A DNA stretch of 16,750 nucleotides from positions 1-16,750 of the forward strand of contig JAHHMJ010000559.1 of the NCBI GenBank assembly GCA_018678395.1. Reading direction: 5' to 3'. The notes under the pieces are model-generated. The model was not told the origin of the DNA and did not search any database. It saw only the letters and a program-made list of their open reading frames with translations. Below, one piece after another: positions 7,712-14,850 of this stretch. A program made the translations under genes and the position numbers. Positions within the stretch are counted from its first letter, which is position 1. Every line of letters starts with the position of its first letter. The stretch is from Gemmatimonadota bacterium. Its GTDB lineage: Bacteria; Gemmatimonadota; Gemmatimonadetes; Longimicrobiales; Gaopeijiaceae.

Positions 7712-8293
7712 ATGCGGAGTCCGAAGACGCGGTGGCGGAGCAGGGCGTGGCTGGGTGCGTTCGTACTGGTGTTCGGGTCGATCGCGGCGCCCAGGGCGCT
7801 GACGGCGCAGGACGCCGCCGACGCGGCGGCCACGGAGCGGGCTGCCTGGCCCTGCCGAGACGACGGGGCGTCGCGCGAGTTCGACTTCTGGATCGGGACG
7901 TGGGACGTCTACGTCCAGGGGCAGCAGGCGGGAACCAACGTGGTCGAGCCCATGTTGGGCGGCTGCGCCCTGCTCGAGAACTGGACGAACGTTCGGGGCC
8001 GCGAAGGCAAGAGCTTCAACTGGGTCGACCGGGTGACGTTTCGGACGCCGCGCTGGAGACAGATGTGGGTGGACGACTCGGGGAACACGCTGGACTACTA
8101 CGACGGGCACTACGACGACGGTGCGATGCGCTTCACCGGCCACACCTTCTCGCCGGCGGGCGACAGCATCCCGCAGAAGCTGGTCTTCTACGACGTGCAC
8201 CCGGACACGGTGCGCCAGGTATTCGAGCAGTCCAACGACGAAGGGGAGAGCTGGGTCGTCACCTTCGACGGTCTCTACGTGCGCCGGCGCTGA
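7712..8293 (+). CDS. Exported DUF1579-like protein
   Basis: A 193-residue secreted protein of unknown function. Residues 1-32 form a Sec signal peptide (basic start, hydrophobic 12-25, cleavage likely after ALTA before QD). The mature part begins with REFDFWIGTWDVYVQG and continues with GGCALLENWTNVRGREGKSFNWVD, RWRQMWVDDSGNTLDYYDG and MRFTGHTFS. These blocks recall the DUF1579/lipocalin-like beta-sandwich proteins common in soil bacteria. Two mature cysteines (in WPCRDD and GGCALLE) could form a disulfide after export. ATG 7712 has a perfect GGAGG 7 nt upstream (7700-7704), the best ribosome site in the window. The gene converges on the polyphosphate kinase gene with only 3 nt between stops. 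Confidence 0.8.
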   Translation: MRSPKTRWRSRAWLGAFVLVFGSIAAPRALTAQDAADAAATERAAWPCRDDGASREFDFWIGTWDVYVQGQQAGTNVVEPMLGGCALLENWTNVRGREGKSFNWVDRVTFRTPRWRQMWVDDSGNTLDYYDGHYDDGAMRFTGHTFSPAGDSIPQKLVFYDVHPDTVRQVFEQSNDEGESWVVTFDGLYVRRR

Positions 8294-8296
8294 GGC

Positions 8297-9175
8297 TCAG
8301 CCCCCCTGAGCTTCCAGCAGCGCGCGCATCTCCGCGAAGCGCGCCCGGTCGGACTCCGCGACGGGCGGATACGCGAGCGGTAGGCTCTTGAGCGTGTCGA
8401 CGACGATGCCGGCGACGGTCGCCCGCATGTAGTCCTTGTCGTCGGCGGGAACGGCGTACCACGGCGCCCATGGACGCGACGTCGCCGACAGCGCCGCCTC
8501 GTAGGCGTCCATGTAGGCGTCCCAGTGCCTGCGCTCCTCGACGTCCCCCACGTTGAACTTCCAGTTCTTGTCCGGCTCGTCGAGCCGCGCGAGAAAGCGC
8601 TGGCGCTGCTCCTCGCGGGAGACGTTCAGGAAGAACTTGACCACCACCGTGCCCGTGTCGGCGAGGTGGCGCTCCCAGGTCTCGATCGCGCTCAGGCGCC
8701 GACTCCAGAACGCCTCGGTCCCCGGTTCGGCGACCGGCAGGTTCTGGCCGGCCAGATACTCGGGATGAACGCGGACGACGAGGACCTCCTCGTAGTGGCT
8801 GCGGTTGAACACCCCGATGCGCCCGCGTTCCGGCAGACGTCGCGCCACACGCCACAGGAAGTCGTGGTCGAGCTCCTCGCTCGACGGCTTCTTGAACGAG
8901 AAGACCTGGCAGCCCGCCGGATTCGTGCCGCGGAGGACCTTGCGGATCGTACCGTCCTTTCCGGCCGCGTCCATCGCCTGGAAGACGAGGAGCAGGGCAT
9001 AGCGGTTGTGTGCGTACAGGACGCGCTGCAGATCGGCCAGCTCCTCGTTGAGGTCGTCGAGATGGTCCTCGAGCTTCTTCTCCGAGGGGGCGTCGACCGG
9101 AGGCGCCTGTGGGGCGTCGGCCAGGCGGAAGGAGCCGTCGAACGGAACGAGGTAGGGCGAGGGGACGGGGTGCAT
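8297..9175 (-). CDS. Polyphosphate kinase 2 family phosphotransferase
   Basis: Cytoplasmic P-loop enzyme that moves phosphate between polyphosphate and nucleotides. The 292-residue single-domain product has Walker A in FQAMDAAGKDGT (about 65-76, Lys73), then GTNPAGCQVFSFKKPSSEELDHDFLWR, and a Walker B/lid block GVFNRSHYEEVLVVRVHPE (121-139). The FNRSHYE form is typical of the PPK2 branch often called class III, which can phosphorylate nucleoside mono- and diphosphates; exact substrate choice is inferred. The conserved WKFNVGDVEERRHWDAYMDAYE and WYAVPADDKDYMR also fit. I chose ATG 9173-9175 because MHPVPSPYLVPFDG is the usual N-terminus; the longer open frame upstream has no family sequence. 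It is a single-gene unit with a promoter candidate at 9233-9262. Confidence 0.93.
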   Translation of the reverse strand: MHPVPSPYLVPFDGSFRLADAPQAPPVDAPSEKKLEDHLDDLNEELADLQRVLYAHNRYALLLVFQAMDAAGKDGTIRKVLRGTNPAGCQVFSFKKPSSEELDHDFLWRVARRLPERGRIGVFNRSHYEEVLVVRVHPEYLAGQNLPVAEPGTEAFWSRRLSAIETWERHLADTGTVVVKFFLNVSREEQRQRFLARLDEPDKNWKFNVGDVEERRHWDAYMDAYEAALSATSRPWAPWYAVPADDKDYMRATVAGIVVDTLKSLPLAYPPVAESDRARFAEMRALLEAQGG

Positions 9176-9232
9176 GGCAGAGTCGGGGCGGGGGCCGAGG
9201 CGAGAGCGCCGAGCGCTCGCTGGAAGGACGGG

Positions 9233-9262
9233 ATGATAGCTCTCGGCGGTGCGGCGCCACAA
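9233..9262 (-). promoter_or_regulatory. Candidate sigma70-type promoter for the polyphosphate kinase gene
   Basis: Read on the minus strand, TTGTGG (9262-9257) and TATCAT (9238-9233) are separated by 18 nt. The -10 matches TATAAT at 5 of 6 positions; the -35 shares only TTG. A transcript would start near 9227-9231, leaving a leader of about 55 nt before the ATG at 9175. The remainder of the 162-nt divergent spacer (9176-9337) is GC-rich, and I see no clear promoter for the rightward gene. Confidence 0.4.
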
Positions 9263-9337
9263 ACCGTCCGCCCGGGACGAGCGGCGCGTGCCCCCGTCGG
9301 TGCGGCACGGTGCGGGGCCCGCCGTGTACGCCCGCAC

Positions 9338-9859
9338 ATGGCGCGATTCAAGCCCCTGCTCTTCATCGTAGGCATCAGCCTCGTATCTGCGGTCACCCTG
9401 CGCCTCCTCGTGGGGCGGATCGAGCAGGCGATGCGTCCGGGGGCGGCCGCTCCCGTCCGGCCGGATTCCGCCGAGATGGACCGACGCTTCGTGGGCTGTG
9501 GCCACTTCCGGTTCGTCCTCGACTCCCTGGGCTACCGGACCGGGCAGTGGCCGGCGGAGGTGGACTCCGGTCTGGCCGCGACACGCGTGGACGCGACCTT
9601 CCTGGCGCGGGATGGGCGGATTCTCGCCGCGGGCGAGGGAAGTCCGGGCCCCGAGCTGGGGGATTACCGCATCGTCGCGGACACCGTCTACGTCCGGCTG
9701 GGGCCGCAACCGGGTGGGTTTCGGGCGCGGCTGGGCACGGTCGGGGATTCTCTCGGCGGGCGGCTCGAGGCGTCCACCCGTCTCGAACCGATGCCGGTGG
9801 TCGGGCGTCTCTTCCTCGCGCGGCCGGTCCCGATTCCCACCGCGTGCCGGAGCGGCTGA
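9338..9859 (+). CDS. Hypothetical membrane-anchored protein
   Basis: I do not recognise this 173-residue protein. It has a basic start (MARFK), one hydrophobic helix at about 5-25 (PLLFIVGISLVSAVTLRLLV), then a soluble region likely outside the cytoplasm. The soluble part contains MDRRFVGCGHFRFVLDSLGY, FLARDGRILAAGEG, LGDYRIVADTVYVRLG and GDSLGGRLEASTRLEPMPVVGRLFLARP. The alternating short beta-like stretches suggest a small beta-sheet domain. Two cysteines (in VGCGH and near the C-terminus, TACRSG) could pair. ATG 9338 is the first start giving the membrane anchor; the frame is open further upstream, but that part is antisense to the kinase gene. Codon third positions are strongly G/C, like neighbouring genes. 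It ends 12 nt from a convergent gene. Confidence 0.65.
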   Translation: MARFKPLLFIVGISLVSAVTLRLLVGRIEQAMRPGAAAPVRPDSAEMDRRFVGCGHFRFVLDSLGYRTGQWPAEVDSGLAATRVDATFLARDGRILAAGEGSPGPELGDYRIVADTVYVRLGPQPGGFRARLGTVGDSLGGRLEASTRLEPMPVVGRLFLARPVPIPTACRSG

Positions 9860-9871
9860 CGCAGGCGCCGG

Positions 9872-10435
9872 CTACCAGCGCGCGATCGGGATCCCCACCT
9901 GGAGGGCCACGAGCTGCGAGCGGAAGTCGTCCACGCTCGTGAACCGAATCTCGAGGCCGGTGCCGACCCGACCGCGGCCGCCCCCTCCCAGAAGCCCGAC
10001 GATCGTATAGCCGACTCGGCTCTCCCGGACTCCCTCCGAGTCGAAGCTCCGCTCGAAGACGGAGTTGAGAAGTGCCGCGCCCGCGCCGATCCAGACACCC
10101 GGCGATGCCTGGACGAGCAGTTCGCCCGTCGCTCTCCGCTCGGTGATTCCGTCGAGGAAGGTGAGGTCTCCGGTGACCTGCAGGGCCACGCGCCGCACGA
10201 TCGACGAACGCGCGTAGGCTCCGAGAAGCGGCGCGTCCGAACGGAAGTCGTACCCGGCCCGTCCGCCCAGCTCGAAAGCCCTCGCGACGGGACCGTTGCC
10301 CGGGCCGAACTGGGCGGCGGCGGGCGCCGCGAAGATGCCGGAAGACAGGAAGGTGGACAGCGCCAGCCCGAAGGCGAGGGGGAGGCGGCTCGGTCGGAGC
10401 GGGAAGCGCGTCGGGCGGGATGGGCGGGGGGTCAT
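9872..10435 (-). CDS. Small outer-membrane-like protein, unknown function
   Basis: A 187-residue exported protein with an N-terminal signal (basic 1-19, hydrophobic 20-36, cleavage likely after APAAA before QF). The mature part alternates hydrophobic and polar residues in short strands: FELGGRAGYDFRS, RVALQVTGDLTFLDG, GELLVQASPGVWIGAGAAL, ESRVGYTIVGLLGGGGRGRVGTGLEIRF, SQLVALQVGIPIARW. It ends in an aromatic residue (Trp), as many outer-membrane beta-barrels do. This suggests a small barrel, by inference from pattern only. Its ATG overlaps the stop of the preceding membrane-protein gene as ATGA, so the two are translationally coupled. The open frame extends far upstream to 11314, but that is antiphase to the membrane-protein gene. 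Confidence 0.7.
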   Translation of the reverse strand: MTPRPSRPTRFPLRPSRLPLAFGLALSTFLSSGIFAAPAAAQFGPGNGPVARAFELGGRAGYDFRSDAPLLGAYARSSIVRRVALQVTGDLTFLDGITERRATGELLVQASPGVWIGAGAALLNSVFERSFDSEGVRESRVGYTIVGLLGGGGRGRVGTGLEIRFTSVDDFRSQLVALQVGIPIARW

Positions 10436-11424
10436 GTGCGGGGTCGCGGAGGGGGAAAGGGGCTCTGTCCTAACCCCCGGCGGGAGCTGCGGGATCCTCG
10501 ACGTGCCCGCAGCGCATGGACCCACCAGCCTGCCACACCGACGACGAGTACGACCGCGAGGGCGCGGCCCCACTCCGGCGGGCCACCCCAGGCCGCGACG
10601 GCGCGGGGCGTGGACAGACCGTAGTAGGAGCCGATCGCGAGAGCGGCCAGCGTCGGGAGGGCCACGCTCCAGGAGAGGCGCGTCCAGTGCACCACGGCCG
10701 CCGCACCGAGCCACGAGATCGCGGAGCCGACCGCGAGCGTCGCGATGAGGCGCGCGGCTCCCGCCTCGGCTCCCGTAGCGACGAAATACGCGACGATGAA
10801 TCCCGGGAAGGCCGCTGCGAAGCCACCGAACGGTGTGGCCAGCCACCGGGTGCCCTCCCGGCGCGGTCCCAGCAGCTGGGGCACGGCGGTACGCGTCGAC
10901 AGATCCAGACATCCGCGAGGCGTGCAGCCCGAGCACTGGGGACAGCGGTCGTCCGCGATGCGGACCAGCGGCTGCATCCCGTAGAGGCGCTCGACGGGCA
11001 GCAGCGGACAGAGTCGGTTGCAGAAGCCGGCGCGCCGAACTCCGCGACGACCCGCAACCACGGCGACGACGACCAGGCCTGCCAGGAGCAGTCCCGTGGC
11101 AGCGGCCCACTCCTCCAGCCCGGCGCCCCGCCAGGCGACCAGCGCTACGAGAGGCGGGATGCCGGCTGCCCCTGCGGACAGCACTCGGGCGTCCGTGCGG
11201 CCGGACACCTCGGGCCCGTCCGACCCCATGCCGAGCGTCGCCAGCGGACAGACGTTCCGCCAGAGACTCGGGTGGACCAGGAAGGTCGCGGGGAGGAGGG
11301 GGACGATCCCCCACCAGAACAGCGTCGTGGACGCTGCGGGGAAGAGCAGGAGACCGATCCCGAGGGCGGCCAGGGCCGCGAGTGTCACTCGCCGGCCGGC
11401 GCTCCAGATCGGTCGTGCCTCCAT
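10432..11424 (-). CDS. Polytopic membrane protein with NapH/NosR-like cysteine cluster
   Basis: A 330-residue protein with about eight hydrophobic segments (roughly 14-30, 35-50, 84-98, 108-126, 198-216, 226-246, 252-270, 288-305). Its cysteines recall the membrane ferredoxins NapH, NosR and CcoG: SLWRNVCP (Cys59), then GFCNRLCPLLPVERLYG (Cys135, Cys139), then CPQCSGCTPRGC (Cys161, 164, 167, 172). The C-x2-C-x2-C-x4-C spacing differs slightly from the classical C-x2-C-x2-C-x3-CP. An iron-sulfur cluster and a role in membrane electron transfer are inferred. The C-terminal tail is basic and proline-rich (about 307-330). The start is ATG 11422-11424, 6 nt after the upstream stop; the 3' end overlaps the next gene by 4 nt. 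Function and partners are unknown. Confidence 0.78.
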   Translation of the reverse strand: MEARPIWSAGRRVTLAALAALGIGLLLFPAASTTLFWWGIVPLLPATFLVHPSLWRNVCPLATLGMGSDGPEVSGRTDARVLSAGAAGIPPLVALVAWRGAGLEEWAAATGLLLAGLVVVAVVAGRRGVRRAGFCNRLCPLLPVERLYGMQPLVRIADDRCPQCSGCTPRGCLDLSTRTAVPQLLGPRREGTRWLATPFGGFAAAFPGFIVAYFVATGAEAGAARLIATLAVGSAISWLGAAAVVHWTRLSWSVALPTLAALAIGSYYGLSTPRAVAAWGGPPEWGRALAVVLVVGVAGWWVHALRARRGSRSSRRGLGQSPFPPPRPRT

Positions 11425-11430
11425 CGAAGA

Positions 11431-11991
11431 TCAGTCCCCGCCGAGCGTCAACTCGAGTCGCGCGCTCAGGGCACGGAGCTCCTCGAGGGCGGAGCCGACG
11501 TCGGGGTCGTATGCGGTCATGGCCTCGAGAAGATCGTCTTCGAACCCGGCGATCGTCGACGCGACGTCCGGGAGCTCCAGGGCTTGCCCCTCCGCCGCCC
11601 GGGCTCGTTGGCGCAGCGCCTCGAACTCCGCCTGGACGGTACGCAGTACGCTCGTGTTGCCGCCGGCCCGCGCGACCTCCACCCTCCGCTGCAGCTCGGG
11701 CATCCGCGTCTGGATGATCTGACGGAGACCGGGGTCCACCTCGTAGGACCGCGCCTCGACCAGTTCGGCGATCGCCGCGCGCCGTTCAGTCAGCTCCGGC
11801 GATGCCTCCAGCGCCTGACTCTGTACGGCGGTCACCCGTGTCTGGAGTTCCTGGTAGCGCTGCAGCTGGGCGGGTACGGAGTCCTCCGGAATCCGCACCG
11901 GCTCCGGGACCTCCTGGGCCGCAGAAGGGACGCCGGCCGCCAGAAGGAAGATCGGCGCAAACCGGAAGACGAAGCGGGACGAGAACGACAT
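11431..11991 (-). CDS. Exported alpha-helical protein, unknown function
   Basis: A 186-residue secreted protein. The signal peptide is residues 1-25 (MSFSSRFVFRFAPIFLLAAG..., cleavage likely after SAA before QEVPEP). The mature part is almost all charged helix, rich in Glu, Arg, Ala and Gln, with likely coiled-coil stretches at about 40-80 (QLQRYQELQTRVTAVQSQAL onward) and 93-135 (MPELQRRVEVARAG..., FEALRQRARAAEG). There are no cysteines and no membrane helix after the signal. GGGAG lies 5 nt before ATG 11989-11991, supporting this start. It sits 6 nt before the Cys-cluster membrane protein gene, so the helical protein may work with it or with the barrel-like protein after it. I recognise no named family. 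Confidence 0.72.
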   Translation of the reverse strand: MSFSSRFVFRFAPIFLLAAGVPSAAQEVPEPVRIPEDSVPAQLQRYQELQTRVTAVQSQALEASPELTERRAAIAELVEARSYEVDPGLRQIIQTRMPELQRRVEVARAGGNTSVLRTVQAEFEALRQRARAAEGQALELPDVASTIAGFEDDLLEAMTAYDPDVGSALEELRALSARLELTLGGD

Positions 11992-12027
11992 GCAGACTCC
12001 CGTGGAGGGTCGCGGGCGCGAGCCCCG

Positions 12028-12042
12028 GACCCCCTCGGGGTC
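12028..12042 (-). terminator. Hairpin behind the CBS gene (weak terminator or attenuator)
   Basis: GACCCC (12028-12033) pairs with GGGGTC (12037-12042) around a 3-nt loop, about 18 nt downstream of the CBS-protein stop on the minus strand. There is no T-run. In the 68-nt gap between the CBS gene and the next gene it could mark a boundary or slow transcription. Whether the six minus-strand genes form one operon or two groups of three depends on it. Confidence 0.3.
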
Positions 12043-12059
12043 GGCGCGCGTCGGAAGGA

Positions 12060-12605
12060 TCAGAGGCGGCCGTCGGCGAGCGCGCGCAGGACGTCCATGG
12101 TGGTGACGATTCCCTGCAGGCGGCCGTCTTCGACGACCACGGCCCGGTGGATCCGCCCCCGGACGAGGAACTCGGCCAGGTCTTTCACGCCGGCCGTGAG
12201 CGGGAGGGTGAACGTCACCGGGGTCATGATGTCGGACACCGTCAGCTCGTCCATGGGTCCATCGCCGTGCGCCACGCCCCACTCCGGTGCCAGCAGCGGC
12301 GCATCCTCGGGAAGGAAGTAGTCGCTGAGCACGTCGGGGTTGTCGTCTTCGGGGTCAGCCTCTGCGCCGGCGACGGCCGTGCCGCGTGCCCAGAGTCGAG
12401 GGAGTCCCACGTTGGCGTCCCGTTCCTCGGCGGCGAGCCGGACGATATCGGACGACGAAACCACGCCGAGGACGTCACCGGATGGTCCGACGACGGGCAC
12501 CCCGCTGATGCCGGCGTCGGCGAGGATACGCGTGAGTTCGCGCACGGACGTTTCGGCGCCTACCGAAACGACGTCGGTCTGCATCAGGTCGCGGACAGTG
12601 AGCAT
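12060..12605 (-). CDS. Two-CBS-domain protein
   Basis: A 181-residue cytoplasmic protein made of a CBS pair. CBS1 covers about 1-60 (MLTVRDLMQTDVVSV ... ISGVPVVGPSGDVLGVVSSSDIV). CBS2 covers about 122-178 (TVSDIMTPVTFTLPL ... RIHRAVVVEDGRLQGIVTTMDVLRAL). CBS pairs bind adenine nucleotides or related ligands and sense energy or redox state; the ligand here is unknown. The linker (61-121) is long and acidic, with PEDDNPDVLSDYFLPEDAPL, longer than in minimal CBS pairs. The ATG at 12603-12605 gives the usual opening but has no clear Shine-Dalgarno. The gene lies 38 nt behind the tandem Usp gene, matching the Usp-CBS pairing often seen in stress and hypoxia regulons. Confidence 0.92.
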   Translation of the reverse strand: MLTVRDLMQTDVVSVGAETSVRELTRILADAGISGVPVVGPSGDVLGVVSSSDIVRLAAEERDANVGLPRLWARGTAVAGAEADPEDDNPDVLSDYFLPEDAPLLAPEWGVAHGDGPMDELTVSDIMTPVTFTLPLTAGVKDLAEFLVRGRIHRAVVVEDGRLQGIVTTMDVLRALADGRL

Positions 12606-12643
12606 GGTGGATTCACGGTTGGGGAACTGAGTAGAGGCGGGAG

Positions 12644-13543
12644 TCAGTCTGACGCGGGCCGGCGGACGAGCACGGGCACGTGTACGCTGCGGATGACCTT
12701 GTCGGTCGTGCTGCCCAGCAGGGCGCGCTGCAGCCCCCCGCGACCATGAGTCGCCATGACGACCATGTCGGCGTCCTCCTCCTCGACCACGCGGGCGATG
12801 GCGTGCCCGGGTTGGGCGTCGACCTTGACGAAGGTCCGCACGCGGAACCCCTCGGCCTGCAGGCTCTCTGCCGCATCGTGAAGGTATCGGTGTGCGACCG
12901 ATTTGGCCTCGTCGACGATCTGCTGGTTCATCTGTACCGTATGTGGCAGATACGGTGACGCGATCTCGACCGGGTAGGCGACGATCCGCACCAACAGCAG
13001 TTCCGCATCGAAGAGCTTCGCCAACCCCTTCGCCAGATCCAGCTCGGTCTCGGAGAGCGGGGATCCGTCCAGCGGCACGAGAATCCGCCCGAAGGTGAGG
13101 TCGTCGCCCGGCGTCACTCCCCCGTCCTCGTCCGGACGGACGAGCAGCACGGGCTGATGGGCGTGCCGCAGGAACGCGTCGGCCGTGCTGCCGAGCCAGG
13201 CCCGAGTCAGCGCCCCACGGCCGTGGGTCGCCATGACGATGAGATCGGCTTTCACCGAATCGGCGCGCAGCGTCAGACAGTCGACCACCCGGCCCGAGCC
13301 GACCCACGCGTCCACCGGCCCTCCCGCGTGCGCGGCGGCGCGAGTGCCCACCTTGCCCACGTAGTCCTCCGACCAATCCCAGGCGGCCGACTCCCACTCG
13401 TCGTAGGAGAAGCTGGGCACCGGCTCGTGAACGGTGGCGAGGTGGACGGCCGCGCCGGTGGCGCGACTCAAGGCCAGTCCCGGACCGAGTGCGGATTCGG
13501 CGAAGCGTGAGCCGTCGAGGGGAATCAGGATCGAGGTGAACAT
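12644..13543 (-). CDS. Tandem universal stress protein (two UspA domains)
   Basis: A 299-residue protein with two UspA domains in series, about 1-137 and 150-299, joined by an acidic linker. Both begin with the usual strand (SILIPLDGS, RILVPLDGS). Each carries the ATP-binding loop: THGRGALTRAWLGST (106-120) and THGRGGLQRALLGST (265-279), the G-x-G-x9-GS/T form of nucleotide-binding Usps. So both halves are predicted to bind ATP. Such tandem Usps respond to stress, starvation or low oxygen; M. tuberculosis Rv2623 is a known example. ATG 13541-13543 has GGAGAAG about 5 nt upstream. The gene starts 20 nt after the stop of the pseudokinase-like sensor gene and precedes the CBS gene, pointing to one operon. 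Confidence 0.95.
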   Translation of the reverse strand: MFTSILIPLDGSRFAESALGPGLALSRATGAAVHLATVHEPVPSFSYDEWESAAWDWSEDYVGKVGTRAAAHAGGPVDAWVGSGRVVDCLTLRADSVKADLIVMATHGRGALTRAWLGSTADAFLRHAHQPVLLVRPDEDGGVTPGDDLTFGRILVPLDGSPLSETELDLAKGLAKLFDAELLLVRIVAYPVEIASPYLPHTVQMNQQIVDEAKSVAHRYLHDAAESLQAEGFRVRTFVKVDAQPGHAIARVVEEEDADMVVMATHGRGGLQRALLGSTTDKVIRSVHVPVLVRRPASD

Positions 13544-13563
13544 GGTCTTCTCCGCGAAGAGCG

Positions 13564-14691
13564 TCAGCGGTCCGGAAGGGCTGTGTGCAGCAGATCGTGC
13601 GAAGGGTCGGTGGGGGGTTCGGTCAGGGCCCAGGGGAGGTCGAGACGTACTCGCGTCCCCCGCCCGCGAGCGGAACGGATCTCCAGGTGACCGCGCACGT
13701 AGTCGGCGCGCTCGTGCATGCCGACCACGCCCAACCGGGAGTCGGTGGTGGGCTCGGCCGCCGCCGGATTGAAGCCGATGCCGTCGTCCTCGACATCGGC
13801 GCGGAAGCCGTCGTGAAGGGTGCTGAACCGGACCTCCACCCGCGAAGCCTGGGCGTGAAGCACCGCGTTGTTGAGCCCCTCCTGGACGATCCGGAACAGG
13901 GCCAGGCGCGCGCCGGGGCCGAGATCCTGCTCGGGCAGGTCCCCGTCGAGCGTGATCGGGACGCCGGATTTCTCGGACAGACCCCGGGCGTGCGCCTCCA
14001 GGGCGGCCCGCACACCCAACTCGTCGAGCTCGGGCGGGCGGAGGCGGCGTGCCACGGAGCGGACTTCCTCGAGAGCCCGTCGCACCTCGGCCACGACTTC
14101 CTCGAGAACCGGGTCGGGGTCACCCTCGGTGAGCGCCCGTCGCAGTACGCGGAGGCGAATCAGTACCCCGGCGAGGGTCTGCGCAGTGCCCGCGTACAGT
14201 TCGTGGGCGACCTGCTCGCGTTCCCGTTCCTCGGCGGCGAGCACCCATTGCGACAGCACCCGCTGATTGACCCGATCGTCGGCGAGGGTGTCGAGCATGT
14301 CGTTGAACACGTGCCCGAGCTGCTCGAGCCGGAGGTCCGAGAGCGCCGAGCTCGGCGCTCGGGCCGACCAGTCGCCCTCGCCGACCCGTCGAGCGGTCTC
14401 GGTAAGGGCGTGAATGGGCCACAGTACCACGTGCACGATCCAGGCCGACAGCGCGACGGTGACCAGCGGGCCGCCGACCACGAGGCCCAGGAGCGCCCAC
14501 TCCGAATCGGCGGCCGGAAGCGCCGCGTGGATGAACACTATTGCGACCAGCAGCAGGACGAACTGGGCGAGGAACAGCTTCCAGAACAGGGGTGCCCGCA
14601 ATACCGTCCCGACCCACCCGTCGTCGTCGTCGGGGCGGTGCGTGCGCGCGCGAACGCGCGCTCGAATCACGGGCCGTACGTCCGGCGGCAT
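13564..14691 (-). CDS. Membrane sensor histidine-kinase homologue lacking the phosphoacceptor histidine
   Basis: A 375-residue NarL/DegS-type sensor homologue. Two membrane helices (about 34-56 and 67-91) with almost no periplasmic loop are followed by a HAMP-like segment (92-140), a HisKA_3-type dimerisation helix and a HATPase domain. The usual block E-R-x-R-I-A-R-E-L-H-D-x3-Q reads here EREQVAHELYAGTAQ, so the phosphoacceptor His is Tyr166 and the following Asp is Ala167. A histidine appears only at the former Arg position (His163). The ATP-binding part looks intact: FRIVQEGLNNAVLHA (266-280), VEDDGIGF (300-307), RLGVVGMHERA (319-329) and GRGTRVRLDLP. I chose ATG 14689-14691; the frame stays open to 15897 but is then antisense to the other kinase. 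It is likely a pseudokinase or a regulatory partner, co-transcribed with Usp and CBS genes. Confidence 0.88.
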   Translation of the reverse strand: MPPDVRPVIRARVRARTHRPDDDDGWVGTVLRAPLFWKLFLAQFVLLLVAIVFIHAALPAADSEWALLGLVVGGPLVTVALSAWIVHVVLWPIHALTETARRVGEGDWSARAPSSALSDLRLEQLGHVFNDMLDTLADDRVNQRVLSQWVLAAEEREREQVAHELYAGTAQTLAGVLIRLRVLRRALTEGDPDPVLEEVVAEVRRALEEVRSVARRLRPPELDELGVRAALEAHARGLSEKSGVPITLDGDLPEQDLGPGARLALFRIVQEGLNNAVLHAQASRVEVRFSTLHDGFRADVEDDGIGFNPAAAEPTTDSRLGVVGMHERADYVRGHLEIRSARGRGTRVRLDLPWALTEPPTDPSHDLLHTALPDR

Positions 14692-14757
14692 GAGCCGAAG
14701 CCTCGAAGGAGGAGGGAGCCGCCCGGCGCGACCCCTCGCGGCGCGGGCGGATGTGCC

Positions 14758-14763
14758 TAAATT
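14758..14763. promoter_or_regulatory. Only A/T-rich hexamer in the divergent spacer (candidate -10)
   Basis: TAAATT at 14758-14763, or AATTTA read on the minus strand, is the one A/T-rich spot in the 159-nt spacer between the divergent kinase operons. It could serve the rightward or leftward operon. No standard -35 stands at the right distance for either direction, as expected for an activator-dependent promoter. If used leftward, the palindrome at 14810-14828 would lie roughly 60-75 nt upstream of the transcript start. Confidence 0.25.
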
Positions 14764-14769
14764 GAGGGG

Positions 14770-14797
14770 GGGCTCCCGAGCGCGTCTGTCGGAGCCC
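14770..14797. repeat. Inverted repeat in the divergent spacer
   Basis: GGGCTCC (14770-14776) pairs with GGAGCCC (14791-14797); with one bulged C the stem extends by two more pairs (GA with TC). It lies between the -10 candidate and the operator-like palindromes, so in a rightward transcript it would form a leader hairpin. No function is assignable. Confidence 0.35.
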
Positions 14798-14798
14798 G

Positions 14799-14828
14799 TC
14801 CCCCACCTCTGTGGGGGATTCACCCACA
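14799..14828. promoter_or_regulatory. Operator-like overlapping palindromes upstream of the PAS kinase gene
   Basis: TGTGGGGGATTCACCCACA (14810-14828) is palindromic with one mismatched pair around a central T. Its left half also pairs with TCCCCCAC (14799-14806) in a perfect 8-bp inverted repeat with a 4-nt spacer, giving three half-sites in 30 nt. The 19-mer is identical at 15 of 19 positions to TGTAGGGGACTCCCCTACA at 16541-16559, on the other side of the kinase/regulator pair. The right edge lies 22 nt before the TTG start, so binding could control both divergent operons. A binding site for the adjacent response regulator is inferred. Confidence 0.55.
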
Positions 14829-14850
14829 CCCTCCCTCCCCGGCCGGTCTC

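Noticed and set aside
8525..9859. Long + frame including the hypothetical membrane protein
   Set aside because: The part before 9338 is antisense to the polyphosphate kinase gene, and a membrane anchor starts right at ATG 9338.
10516..12321. 601-codon open frame on + opposite the membrane-protein and helical-protein genes
   Set aside because: It is antisense to genes with signal peptides, membrane helices and tight coupling. Its own translation is low-complexity and charged.
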